Of a stretch of 64,000 nt of DNA, positions 11,093 through 21,856 are shown one piece after another (positions within the stretch are counted from its first letter, which is position 1; each line of letters opens with the position of its first letter). The notes beneath the pieces are model-generated. The model was not told the origin of the DNA and made no database searches. It saw only the letters and a list, made by a program, of their open reading frames with translations. The position numbers were made by a program, and so were the translations under genes. Origin of the DNA: Sepiola atlantica (lineage: Eukaryota; Mollusca; Cephalopoda; Sepiida; Sepiolidae); contig OY744523.1 of assembly GCA_963556195.1 (NCBI GenBank), positions 71,797,788-71,861,787 of the forward strand, given 5' to 3'.

Positions 11093-12690
11093 GAAAAGCG
11101 AAATAATAAATATTGTTTTATAAAAGAAACTGCAGTAGAATTTAGTAAAGATATCATTACAAAAGCATATTCAATAACAAAAAATACAATTATAGTACTT
11201 CATTATCAAAGCATTAATGGAAACTTATAAATAGGGACGGGCGTCTATAGTCTAATTGAAAATATTAAGATGAGCCAGTGCATAGAGATATTTAGATGAT
11301 CCGTATAAATTATGTTTGAACGAGAAGCTAGAGATTATAAAGTTTAAACATTTCACAGATTACTAAATCATAGAAACGAAATAGCAACTAGGTAAAGATA
11401 CAAGGAAAATTTTACTTTGGGGAATAAGTTAAAAAAGAAAAAGAAAAAGAAAAAGAAAAAACTCAATTAAAAATAATAAATAAATAAAAACAAGTGAACG
11501 CAATGCCTATATAGTGCCAAAATACTAATTCTTAAGTAAATCAAAGATGGCGATAGTTCATAGGGAAAATGCGACAGGGAAATTTTCTTAGTTTTTCTAT
11601 GCGTCAGAATAAAGTCATTTTTTGTTTATTTCCCACACTAAATAGTAGAGGGCGCCAACAAATGAAGTGACACACATTAGGTGAAGTAACTAAATATGTA
11701 ATTAGGAGTATAGAACCAAGCACATTGATTGGTTAGAAATTAAAATCTACTGCTTAACTATTAAAATTATCATAAAATGTAAATTAATGCAATTAACCTG
11801 ATAACTTATTTCTAAAATGAAACACAAACGTTTCTGTGTAGCTTACGGACCATAAGTATATTTTCATACTATATATAGATGGATGAATGCATATATACGT
11901 TTATCTCGTAGCTCCAATGTTCGCTGCTTCTTTAATAAAAAAAATATTTACGAAAACTTAATATTCCGATTTTAAAAGGTCGCGGAACGTGTTTCGATAA
12001 AAAGGCTGTTTGAGAATTCGCACGTCTTCATTTAAAACGTACTTTTGTTTCCGCTTCGTGAATAGAGTAAGAAATTGGAGTGGTTGTTTCTAAAAGAATT
12101 TTATCGTAGCTTCTTGAATGTTCCTCGTCAAATATGTCCAGGAAAAGGTTGCAATATTATAAATATTATCGCCATTTGTTTTCGTTATTATTATTTATTT
12201 CATAACTTGTGTTCTTTCTACTTGCTATCTTATTTTCTCATCTCCTAATTTGTTGTGCCTTTTTTTTCTTATTGCAATGTATTTGATGAAAAATAGTTGG
12301 TTCATCTTAAACATTAGAACAAAGGACTACAACTGAAAAGGTTCATAATGTGTTTGTGAATTCTGAATAGGATCTAATAGTTTCTTTTACATATTAATAT
12401 GACATTATTTACAGATGAATTATTTATATCTAAAATATCTGGAATTAGGTTGTCTATGAATTGCATTACATAATACTATTGTAGCCGTTTCCACTTGCAA
12501 GATTATCTTGTATTTACAAATAGTCAGGCAGCGAAGTACAGATCAAACACAAATTTGCGTGATATGGCAGAAACGGGTGTTTACTGCAGCGTGCCAGCGT
12601 GTGTGCTACACTCGGGCGCACAGAAAAACACATACCCCATTGAGAGATTTCGTGATCTATGATCGGCCTGGCTGATCGGTAAATCTCAGC
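11093..12690. other. unassigned AT-rich DNA
   Basis: No gene recognised. 11817-11872 carries a copy of the GTGTAGCTTA...CATAAGTATATTTTCATA tail also seen at 28800, 37035, 38710 and 44995. A (AAAAAG)n-like purine run lies at 11430-11460. Confidence 0.5.
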
Positions 12691-12726
12691 AATGAAAAAG
12701 AAAACAATAGAAAAAATAGTTATAGA

Positions 12727-12763
12727 CCTTGAAGAAGACATGTTTATGCGAAATATTTGATTT
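12727..12763 (+). ncRNA. decayed hammerhead-like motif
   Basis: Reads TTGAAGA, a poor helix II with CAT/ATG, then GAAATATTTGAT. It aligns with the motifs at 12982 and 13259 but has lost C3. Probably a degenerate relative; non-functional. Confidence 0.3.
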
Positions 12764-12834
12764 AAATAAAAATAATCAATGTTTGATTTATTGAAAAAGA
12801 TCTCGCATCGCTTTGCTGATTTTTCATTGTCATT

Positions 12835-12872
<38 letters not shown>

Positions 12873-12873
12873 G

Positions 12874-12937
<64 letters not shown>
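12835..12937. repeat. (CA)n then (TA)n
   Basis: CA repeat to 12853 followed by TA with a GTATGTA interruption. Confidence 0.95.
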
Positions 12938-12939
<2 letters not shown>

Positions 12940-12974
12940 TTACTTCGATGTACTTGCATGACATTTTTCTTCAA

Positions 12975-13018
12975 ATTATCATCCTGAGGAAGTCTTACAA
13001 TAAAGACGAAACGTTGAT
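12975..13018 (+). ncRNA. hammerhead-like motif, minimal helix III
   Basis: Plus strand: helix I TCATC before and GATGA after. The core CTGAGGA is at 12982-12988 (N7 is G, permitted). Helix II is GTCTT/AAGAC with one unpaired A at its base. GAAA follows, then ACGT serves as a two-base-pair loopless helix III, with U at position 17 (GUU triplet). Such a short helix III would need a dimeric fold. TA arrays lie about 40 bp away on each side. Confidence 0.5.
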
Positions 13019-13058
13019 GAATATATAAAAATATGTCTTGTTTTTTTTCTTTTTCTTT

Positions 13059-13062
<4 letters not shown>

Positions 13063-13106
<44 letters not shown>
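13063..13106. repeat. (TA)n array
   Basis: Pure TA. Confidence 0.95.
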
Positions 13107-13109
<3 letters not shown>

Positions 13110-13251
13110 ACACACTTTACACAGTTAACTCAACTTCTACCATCTATTTGCAGCTCATAATTAATCTTTTCATAAGAGGTGTTTAAGCTTTTCCTTTACT
13201 ACTACCATTATTTCAAATATGGTGTACTATGTGTGTTGCTTTCTCCAAACC

Positions 13252-13296
13252 AATCGTCCTGAGAAAGTCTTGAAATAAAGACGAAACGTTGATGAA
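13252..13296 (+). ncRNA. hammerhead-like motif, G8 changed
   Basis: Close relative of the 12975 motif. Helix I is TCGTC/GATGA, so one pair changed from A-U to G-U and pairing is kept. Helix II GTCTT/AAGAC and GAAACGTT are preserved, but the core reads CTGAGAA, G8 to A, which should abolish cleavage. Confidence 0.45.
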
Positions 13297-13326
13297 TACA
13301 TACATAATAATTTTAGTTTTCCTTTT

Positions 13327-13329
<3 letters not shown>

Positions 13330-13384
<55 letters not shown>
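13330..13384. repeat. (TA)n array
   Basis: Pure TA. Confidence 0.95.
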
Positions 13385-13386
<2 letters not shown>

Positions 13387-13560
13387 TGTGTGCGTAACAA
13401 ATCGGGCGATACTGTATATCTAAGGGAGGAGACTTCTAAATACTCAGTGAGCAGTAAGTACCAATAGCTACAGTACAGAAATTTATCGCTAACATTAACA
13501 ACAAAAGTAAAATCATACATTAATAAGCAATACATTATCACGTAATTTTAGACAGGCCCT

Positions 13561-13686
13561 TCATGGCGTATTAGTTAACGCACTTGATTAAAGTTCCTCT
13601 GATCTAGGGTTTGAATCATGTGGTAGTCAGCCACGCAGAAGAGCCGCAGTAACGGTGAAACACGTTTCCGTGGATAACTGTAGTAT

Positions 13687-13691
<5 letters not shown>
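13561..13691 (+). mobile_element. tRNA-derived SINE carrying a hammerhead motif
   Basis: A-box-like TGGCGTATTAGTTAACG at 13564-13580 and B-box-like GGTTTGAATC at 13608-13617 are spaced as in a tRNA gene. After 18 nt comes a hammerhead motif (13631-13673), then 18 nt, then a 77-bp (TA)n array. This is a complete example of the promoter-ribozyme-TA order. The tRNA of origin is not identifiable from the decayed head. No flanking target duplication was found by eye. Confidence 0.65.
13631..13673 (+). ncRNA. hammerhead motif in SINE, U4 changed
   Basis: Helix I CCACG/CGTGG is perfect. The core reads CAGAAGA (13636-13642), so U4 is A. Helix II is GCCG/CGGT. GAAA is at 13657-13660. Helix III is ACAC/GTTT with one mismatch, U16.1 present, and C at position 17. 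One invariant base is lost, so it is probably inactive although all three helices persist. Confidence 0.6.

Positions 13692-13768
<77 letters not shown>
13692..13768. repeat. (TA)n array
   Basis: Pure TA, directly after the SINE. Confidence 0.95.
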
Positions 13769-13770
<2 letters not shown>

Positions 13771-14382
13771 CTTAGTTATTCAGAAGAACATTTCAAATTT
13801 TAACCAAAACAAAGTGTATTTACAAACAATAGTGTCTGCCCATTTCCAAAATATACATTTTTATGGTATATAAATTTTAGCAAACCATATAATGATAGAT
13901 GGCAATGTGATAGATTTTTACTCGTTAAGAGAAAGATAAAAATGATAAAAAGCAGTAAAATGAATAAAAAGGTTAAATAAAGAATATAACGGTTGGTGTG
14001 AATTTATTATTCATTTATGTGTGTCTTTTGCTATATAGTTTTTATTAGTCATAATGAAAATTTAAAGGGAAATAAAGAATAGTGTTAACATAATATATCA
14101 GGAACTTTTAAATGAAAATAAAAACGTCTAAGAAATGTTTACTTTTGATTGGAGTGATAAAAAGAGAGCGTAAAAGGTATATAGAAATATAGAAATTAAA
14201 TATGTATAAATTAAATTAATATTGGACGCATCTTGATTTTTCAGCTAGCGAGTTATACACTTATATTTGGTAAATGGTGTATACTATAAACATGTATATT
14301 CTTGAAATTGACAGAAACAATTGTTTGTAAATAAAGTGTTTTTGGATGAAATATGGGATATTTTTCTGAATAACTATCTCCT
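13768..14382. repeat. inverted repeat pair, ~105-bp arms
   Basis: 13768-13875 on the plus strand matches 14382-14268 on the minus strand (shared GTTATTCAGAA, TTTACAAACAAT and ATATACATTTTTATAGTATA-like blocks). A third partial copy lies at 20735-20795 on the minus strand. About 390 bp of AT-rich DNA without recognised content separates the arms. Confidence 0.6.
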
Positions 14383-14470
14383 TTGCAATACATTGTGGAA
14401 CACATTACCGCGTGACTACTTCCTTGCTGATTATAATATGGGTGTCTTACATCCAATGTCAACAATTTTA
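14368..14470 (+). pseudogene. possible LINE RT C-terminal scrap
   Basis: The frame contains LWNTLPRDYFLADYNMGV, which resembles the LWNSLP..CFP...D segment at the end of family A proteins. Only this short block matches, so it may be chance. Confidence 0.3.
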
Positions 14471-14721
14471 ACCAATCCAACGCAATTAATACCATTGATC
14501 AATGTTAGTACTCCCATAGTCTTCGTCATCTTGCGACTGAAAATCTTTCCATCTAATTAACTTTCATCCTCGAGTGATTCTTTGCTTTTATATGTTAATT
14601 AAACCACGTTGTAATATTTCTTTATGTCTCTGAGCCGGCTCTCTTTACATATCACTAACACGTATGTATATTAGATGGCAAAATAATAAGTCTCTTTACT
14701 TCGATATGAGAATCATGAAGA

Positions 14722-14722
14722 C

Positions 14723-14765
<43 letters not shown>

Positions 14766-14788
14766 TATAATAATAATAATAATAATAA
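14722..14788. repeat. (TAA)n microsatellite
   Basis: Slightly interrupted TAA triplets. Confidence 0.95.
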
Positions 14789-14794
14789 AACCCA

Positions 14795-15850
14795 GAAAAT
14801 GCTTACAATTTATGGAGCTTTAGCAAAAAAAGAAGATGCAAATCTATTGTATCTACCTAGTAAGGGAGATTGTCGAGGTCTATTTAGTGTTGCATATGTT
14901 GTGAATATAGAAAAAGGGTGTCTATATAAATATATTTCTGAAAGTAATGAGATTCTTCTTCGTGAAGTAATAAGAGAGGAAAACTTAGAACTGGGATGAA
15001 AAAGAATCAAAGGTTACAAGAGAGAGGGTTAAAATTGGTTGAAAAGAAACTACACAGTGTATTCTTTAAGAATACTGTATTTAGAGATAATGACAGCTGA
15101 AATTGGTTGGTCAGGGGTGATCTCAAAAGATCTACTGAGAGCACATTAATGGCAGCCCAGAAACAAGCCACCCGCACCAGGTCCATTAAATATTACATTG
15201 ACAAAACTGCAGAATCACTGATATGCCGATTGTGTAATGAAAGGGAAGAAACCTTAGCGCATATTGTATCTGAATGCCAAATGCTAGCACAACACCAGTA
15301 TAAAAAATGGAGACACGACAAAGTCGCTCAGGTACTACACTGGAATATATGCAAACTTTATGAATTGGACCACAATGAGACGTTGTATGAGCATAAGCCA
15401 GAAGTGGTACAGGAGAACAACAATGTCTAACTTCTTTAGGACATGTGCATACGGACTGATAAGGTGCTTGAATATTTAAAACCCGACTTAATCTTTCTAA
15501 ACAAAAACAAGAGAACTTGCTTAATCATTGATATAGCCTGCCCCTTCGATATCATAGTACAGGGAAAAACACACGAAAAAATTATCAAGATCTAAAATGG
15601 GAATTAGTGAGACTATGGAAATGTAAAGAAGTAAAGGTGATTCCCGATGTAATTGGAACGATTAGAACAATAACGAAAAACCACCATAGATGGCTTAAAC
15701 AGATTGACGAGACAATTTATTTTACAATTATGCAAAAGGTTTGTCTTTGAGAGAGAGGGGGAAAGAGAAAGAGAAAGAGAAAAAAAAATAATAAAAAGAA
15801 TGTACTTAACCCGGAAGTTTAAAATGTAATATCTCAGTTAATACTACCTA
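14795..15850 (+). pseudogene. LINE family B C-terminal part (copy B2)
   Basis: Encodes the tail of the protein in several frames. An intact CCHC zinc knuckle, CRLCNEREETLAHIVSEC (C-x2-C-x8-H-x4-C), is at about 15222-15276. A restriction-like endonuclease pattern, PDLIFLNKNKRTCLIIDIA, is at about 15480-15540: PD, then 12 residues, then D. A CCHC knuckle followed by PD...D marks the R2/R4/CRE/NeSL-type LINEs (established knowledge). Frameshifts near 15430 and 15570 break it. The element ends in a TAA/GAA/TAA tail and is followed directly by another family B copy. Confidence 0.7.
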
Positions 15851-15928
<78 letters not shown>

Positions 15929-15949
15929 AAGAAGAAGACGACGAATGAT

Positions 15950-15982
<33 letters not shown>
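15851..15982. repeat. (TAA)n-(GAA)n-(TAA)n compound microsatellite
   Basis: TAA to about 15899, GAA to about 15938, then TAA. It sits at the junction of two family B copies, where the 3' tail of one would be. Confidence 0.95.
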
Positions 15983-16079
15983 TGGTTCATTTATTTTCAG
16001 AAACAAGACCACTGGAAAAAATAGGTAAATAGCCTCTCTTATTCCAGGTATGACAAGGACACGGGCCAAACACAAGAAA

Positions 16080-19000
16080 GCAGGAATGAAAAGAACAAAC
16101 CAAAAAGCAATAAAAAGAAATGGACCACAAACTTGAACAGACTAGCAATAGAATGCTACTACAAAAGCCGCTACACCACAGAAAGAGGGTACCGGAAACG
16201 AATGAAAGAACTATGGGGCATTTCTACTGACTACCATACAATGGAACAAAGGATAGTGGATCAAGCAAGACAGATACTCAAGAGAGGGTGGAATTAACGG
16301 AAATTAACGGAAATCAAACAAAAGATAAATGGCGAGACAGATCAAGAAACACCACGTGACGAAAACTCCCAGGAAGAAGACGGGAAAAGACTAAACACTG
16401 TAACTGAAGTGGACGAAGACTACGAAACCACACAACTAACTGAGGAAGAAGCAAAGAAGTGGAAAACATAAAACGGTTCATGTCCGAGAACAAAACAAAA
16501 CTCTCATCCCTAAGGAACGAAGATTGAAAAGATAAAAGTTGAAACAGAGAAAGTAAACACTCGCGTGCATCTAAACAGACACTATCACAAACCTAAACAA
16601 CTTGATATATGCGAGAATTAAATCAATAAGTATGAAACTAAAATAGAAAACAAAACTGGCCAAAAGAATGGGCAGACGAAATATGGATGGGAGATCAGAC
16701 TGGAAACCCAGATCACCAAACTTCAAACGGACGCTAAAACCGTAAACAGGATGAAGGAAGAGCAAAAGACTGGATCGCAAGGAAATACTAAATAAGAAAT
16801 ATGAAGAACTAAAACAAAAGATATAAGCAAAAGAAGCAAGATTTAGACGATACAGATACAACTCGGAACAGTACAAACATTACAGAACCTTTGAAAACAA
16901 TGAAAATCAGTTTTACAAAAACGTAAACGGAGTAAGGACAACAGAACAACCGGACCGACAAAAGCAGACACTCTTGGAGCAAGATATGGGAAAAGGTTCA
17001 AGATCACAAAAAATGCTAAATAGCTAGAAAACGTGAATGATAAACTACAGGAAATTGAAGAAGGAACGGAAACTGAAATTAATGAAGAAACTATTAAGAC
17101 AACACTAAAGAAAATAGAAAAGTGGAAAGCACCCGGCCACGATGGAATACATGCGTACTGGTTCAAAAAATTCACGACCCTACATGAAAGGCTAGCACAG
17201 AAATTGAGAGGATGTCTCCATAAAAAAGACGTACCAGAATGGATGACGAACGGAAGGACAACGCTCATACAAAAATACGCCAACAAGGAAACGACCCCAA
17301 GCAATTACAGACCGATAACCTGCTTACCACCAATGTGGAAAATCCTAACGGCACAACTGAGATAGCAAATTTACCATTCCCCGAACAATCATTGGCTACT
17401 TCCCGAGGAACAAAAAGGATGCCGGAAAGGGGGAAAAGGGGCGCATGATCTGTTATACATAGATTAAAGCATCCTGAAAGAAGTCAAAAGCAGGAAAAAG
17501 AACATATCTATAGCATGAATTGATTACTAAGAAGTCTACGACAGAATCCCTCAAGTATGGATAACTGTATTCTTAACAATATACAAGATACACGATAGGA
17601 TTATTAATATCATCAAGAAAGCAATGGGAATAATGAGATTAGAACTGGCAGCTGGGGGACAATACCTGACGGAGATCAAAATACATTTTCAAATGAGACT
17701 CCCTATCACCACTACTGTTTATCATAGCCATGACTCCACTTAAGTACATACTCAGGATGTGTAATGCCGGATACAAGTTCACATGCATAGAATTAAGAAT
17801 AAATTATCTCCTATACATGGACGACCTGAAGCTATTTGCAAATAGCAATAAGGAACTGAAAAAGCTGGTAAATACGACTGGAATCTTTAGCCAGGACATT
17901 CAAATGGAATTCGGAATGAAAAGGTGTGCACCACTAGAGATAAAAAGGCAAAGCTTGAGACGACTGAGATCAGGGAATTACCCAACCAAAAGCAGATGAG
18001 AGCGCTATGCGAACAAGACAGCTATAAATATTTTGGAGTTCTGGAAGTAGACACAATCAAATCAACTGAAATGAAAGAGAAGATTGGAAACGAATATCTG
18101 AGAAAAACAAGGAAGCTATTAGAAACAAAATTATATAGCAAACACCTAGTAAAAAGAATAAATACCTGGTCAGTATCACTAATAAGATATTCTGGACCAT
18201 TCATAAGCTGGACAGAATAAGAACTCAGGCACTCTGGCAAGAAGACTAGAAAATTAATGACCGTGCACAACGCACTACATCCAAAAGACGATACAAACAC
18301 ACTCTATGTGAAGAGAAACGAATGGTGAAGAGGACTGTTAAGTATAGAAGACTGTGTGGACAATACTAAAAAAGAGCTGGAGAAATATATAACGCAGAAC
18401 ACAGAAAAGCTTATCACCGCAACAAGAGACACCGTCCCAACGAAAAACTCAGAAACACCGAAACCAGAAACAAACAAAAATAGAAAAGTGGGAAGAAAAA
18501 CAACTACATGGACGTTTCATAAGAATGACAAGAAAAAAGACGCACGAAAATTATTGTGCATGGCTGAGAAAAGGACACCTGAAGAGAAAAACGGAATCCC
18601 TACTGACAGCTGCAAAAAACAATGTCATTAGGACTAAATACATTAAAGCTAAAATAAATAATACCCAGGAACACAGTAAATGAAGATTGCGCGGACAAAG
18701 AGACGAAACAGTAAATCACATAATAAGTGAATGCTTAAAACTGGCCCACAAAGAATAAAAAGAATAGGCATAACTGCGTGGGGAAAGCAGTACACTGAGA
18801 GCTATGCAAATAAATGCATTTTGAACACCTAAACAAACGGTGCAAACATAACAGTAGTCGGTAACGAAAAACACAAAATCCTCATACAAGCGAGGAGACC
18901 GAATGTCATAATAGTCAACAAGAAAGAAAAATCCTACCAAATCGTAGATTTTGCAGTCCCAGTCGACCACAGGTTGAAGCCAAAGGAGACAGAAAAACGA

Positions 19001-19715
19001 AGCAAATACACTGAACTCTCCAGAGAATTAAAAGAGATATTGAGTATGAAGAAAGTAAATATAATACCAATAATCGTAGGAGCACTAGGAACGGTTCTGA
19101 AGAACCTGGAAAAAAGACTAGGAGAAAGTCGGATCAAAGGGAAGACTGAGACCATACAACGGACAACAATGATAAATACAGCTGACATCTTTAGGAACAT
19201 GCTTGAATGCGGAAACCTTTTCATATAAGCTACCAAGATTAACCAATCACATTCAATGAGCAATAGTAAGAAAACAAAATAACATAAAGAAACCCACAAA
19301 AAACCCAAGGAACAGAAACTGCAAGAAATTTCATAAACGACCCACCACAAAAAAAAGTGATGGCATCAATCTCGGCTGACACCACACAAAACAGTCGTGA
19401 AGGGTCAAGGAGGATGGAAAGACCGATGAGGGATACACTAACCTCCGATAGAAGAGTGCAGAAAGTACTTGGAACTGGGGGGGGGGGGCTTATTGATATC
19501 CAAATTCAAGAGAAGGCAAATAGTCGTTGCCAACAATAAATCGATGGGAAGTGTCTGTTGTGATAACGCAAATTCATTTGCAGTAGTTATCGAAAGAGGT
19601 AGAGGGCACTGGAAATCTTGGGAGACTTTTTGTCATTCAGACTCCAGGAAACACCACTGGTGATTATCAGTGAGCAATTACTGATGACGACCTGTGTGAG
19701 AACTCCTAGTGAGTA
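16080..19715 (+). pseudogene. LINE family B, longest copy, dead (copy B1)
   Basis: The N-terminal region near 16110-16260 reads, through frameshifts, NRLAIECYYKSRY and MKELWGISTDYHTMEQ. The reverse transcriptase begins at 17033 with WKAPGHDGIHAYWFKKF, WMTNGRTTLIQK and NYRPITCLPPMWKILTAQL (17110-17360). Motif A is about 17520 (KVYDRIPQ-like) and motif C YMDDLKLFA about 17810. The C-terminal zinc knuckle near 18690 has lost its first cysteines (GQRDETVNHIISEC). The endonuclease motif near 18900 reads RPN instead of RPD, then IVDFAVP. The 3' untranslated region (19230-19710) ends in TAA/GAA repeats. Many frameshifts and stops. The longest frames on the opposite strand are antisense shadows. Confidence 0.8.
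19477..19488. repeat. poly-G run
   Basis: Twelve consecutive G inside the family B 3' untranslated region. Confidence 0.9.
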
Positions 19716-19725
19716 ATAATAATAA

Positions 19726-19756
<31 letters not shown>

Positions 19757-19790
19757 AAGAAAAAAGAAGAAAAAGAAGAAAAAGAAGAAT
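19713..19790. repeat. (TAA)n-(GAA)n tail
   Basis: Compound repeat at the 3' end of the family B element and immediately before a family A fragment. Confidence 0.95.
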
Positions 19791-19792
19791 TT

Positions 19793-20236
19793 AAAATAGG
19801 TCCCACACTATCTACCAAACTCCAGCCCCTGTCCCATCGCCGCAATGTTGCATCCTTGTGCTGGTTTTACACACACTTCAATGGAGTGTTCTCCGATGAA
19901 CTGGCTGCCCTAGTGCCCCTTTCGATGCAAATACACTAGAACAACCCGACAATCAGCTAGGTCCCATCTATTCACTGTGGAGGTCCCCATATGCCGAAGA
20001 ACCTTCTACTCCAGCAGCTTCTTTACTCGTGCTGCCGGACCCTGGAACTTCCTCCCTGCGCCCTATTTCCCCGATTGTACTGACATGCAGAGATTTAAAA
20101 CTAATGTAAACAGACACCTCGCTGCACAGCTCCCAACTTATGATGACACCCAAAACCTACTCTCTAATTCTCAGTAGCCCCTTACGTCTACAGTGGCGAC
20201 CTGCCTTGTTTGGGGTGAAATATCATAAAAAAATGT
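19793..20236 (+). pseudogene. LINE family A 3' end (copy A3)
   Basis: C-terminal coding region and 3' untranslated region of family A. LQPLSHRRNVASLCWFYTHFNG starts the block. The frame ends in RHLAAQLP then a stop near 20155, followed by the diagnostic 3' end CCTTGTTTGGGGTGAA at 20204-20219 and an A-rich tail. It is 5'-truncated exactly at the GAA tail of the family B element. Confidence 0.85.
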
Positions 20237-20239
20237 AAA

Positions 20240-20908
20240 AAATAAAAATAGATAGGTAATTTTGTATTGAAAACTAAGAATCATACAAACAGGAAGTAAG
20301 TTAATAAAAGGTTAATATCGGACTAAAATAGGAAATAGGAACGGCGTATATATGGCTTTGTAATTTTTTGATGAGGAAAAAATGAGTAAGAACAAAATTA
20401 GTAAATTAAGGAGTAATAGCAAGATGAAAGTACGTGTTTTATGAGGATTTTTTTTTTACTTTATTCATGTTTTTTGTGTATTCTCTTAATTAAAAGCCTA
20501 ATGGCTGAAAATATGAAAAAAAATGATCATATTTTTTTTCGAGTGTCTTCTAATATGAATTTTGACATTCACTTAAAGAGGAATGTATTTAAAAAAATAA
20601 TAATTTATCTTCTAGAGAAAAAAAGGGATACATAAGTACAATGAAGGAAACATCTTTTACTGTTAACGGTTCTGTCTATTATATTAATTTGATTGAAATA
20701 ATACACTGAAAAAGCGTTTCCAAAACATCTTGAGTTTGTTATCAATAGAATGTATGTTTTGAAATGGGCTGAAACAATTGTATTAATTACCATGTTTTTT
20801 TAAAATACATTTGGAACATTTATTGAATGATATTACATTTTGAGTTCTAGTATGTTATACACTATCTAGCTGTTACTCCGACTTTAGTTCGAATTTTGAA
20901 GAATTTAT
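20240..20908. other. unassigned AT-rich DNA
   Basis: No gene seen. 20735-20795 holds a minus-strand copy of the 13.8/14.3 kb repeat. Confidence 0.5.

Positions 20909-20911
<3 letters not shown>

Positions 20912-20977
<66 letters not shown>
20912..20977. repeat. (TA)n array
   Basis: Pure TA. Confidence 0.95.
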
Positions 20978-20981
<4 letters not shown>

Positions 20982-21179
20982 TTATTCATGTTGACGAGTG
21001 TAAAGGAACATGGAACATATATATGTCTATGGATATCAAAAATATTTATTTATTTAAAAAATTATTATTAAGCTCCGATAAGTTGAGCCTTTTGAGGGAG
21101 ATTCAAATTTAGCCACGTTGCGAGGTTCTCTCTTTTTACGAAATTGGAAAACTGCCTGAATCACATTACTTGTGTTTAC

Positions 21180-21304
21180 ATTTAAAATACGAGACGTATT
21201 TCTCCCGCATTTAAACGCGTGATCGTCAGGGCGGCCTGACGGTAAGATATCGGGGTTCATAATAGTTGGATCCGGGGCTCGAATCGTCCGACTGGCAATA
21301 CGGT

Positions 21305-21305
<1 letters not shown>
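21180..21305 (-). mobile_element. tRNA-derived SINE carrying a hammerhead motif
   Basis: Minus strand: B-box GATTCGAGCCCC at 21285-21274, then 44 nt, then a hammerhead-like motif. The A-box side is cut off by a (TA)n array at 21312-21365. Same order and strand as the other SINE-hammerhead units, though the GAATC/GATTC palindrome makes the B-box strand alone ambiguous. Confidence 0.5.
21186..21229 (-). ncRNA. hammerhead motif in SINE, helix I lost
   Basis: Core CTGACGA at 21229-21223. Helix II is TC/GA plus CGC/GCG with one mismatch between. GAAA is at 21202-21199. Helix III ATACG/CGTAT is perfect with a TCT loop, and U is at position 17. Flanks do not pair, so helix I is missing or diverged. 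Confidence 0.5.

Positions 21306-21311
<6 letters not shown>

Positions 21312-21365
<54 letters not shown>
21312..21365. repeat. (TA)n array
   Basis: Pure TA. Confidence 0.95.
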
Positions 21366-21371
<6 letters not shown>

Positions 21372-21384
21372 AACATTCCAATGG

Positions 21385-21490
21385 CCAAAGGAAAATCATT
21401 CCATAACAATAACATCAATAACAATAAATAATCTGATCTTTCATCCATATATGTCGTCGAACAACCACAACCAAACTTAACCTCTGCAGT
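21385..21490 (+). repeat. dispersed repeat R2, copy 1
   Basis: Shares AACAACCACAACCAAA, preceding TTCATC..ATAT and following ACCTCTG blocks with 36421-36560 and 55365-55500. Unclassified; two of the three copies lie within 100 bp of a tRNA-like SINE. Confidence 0.6.
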
Positions 21491-21513
21491 TTAAATAAAT
21501 ATTTATGAAAAAA

Positions 21514-21516
<3 letters not shown>

Positions 21517-21575
<59 letters not shown>
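21517..21575. repeat. (TA)n array
   Basis: Pure TA; followed at 21651-21668 by a G-rich run. Confidence 0.95.
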
Positions 21576-21578
<3 letters not shown>

Positions 21579-21726
21579 AATAGATTTTTCGTGGTACAAA
21601 ATTTAATAACGGCGAGGAATACGGACGTTTGGGACATTTAATTTTTTTTTGGGGGGGGGGGCGGGGGGTAGAATGAAATTGAACAAGTATAAAAACGAGA
21701 GGAAATAATTTCAAAAATCCATGAAT

Positions 21727-21763
21727 GTACTAAGCCGGCTTTCGTCCACACTCATCAGAGTAT
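21727..21763 (-). ncRNA. hammerhead ribozyme of Penelope-like element
   Basis: Minus strand: helix I TACT/AGTA (21762-21759 with 21731-21728). The core CTGATGA is at 21758-21752. Helix II is only GT/AC around a GTGG loop. GAAA is at 21743-21740. Helix III AGCC/GGCT is self-complementary and loopless, so it would act best as a dimer. U16.1 and U17 give a CUU triplet. All invariant bases are intact. Short helix III is typical of hammerheads described in Penelope-like elements. It lies about 95 bp after the GIY-YIG region on the same strand. Confidence 0.75.
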
Positions 21764-21856
21764 TAACGTGGAAGTAATTAAATACGACTAAAAACTTTTT
21801 AAAAATTAAAATGAAAACTAGTGACAAGTTTAGGAGAAAAAATATGGGGAGAAGGG

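Noticed and set aside
16843..17304. 153-residue minus-strand frame with hydrophobic stretches
   Set aside because: Antisense of the family B reverse transcriptase region.
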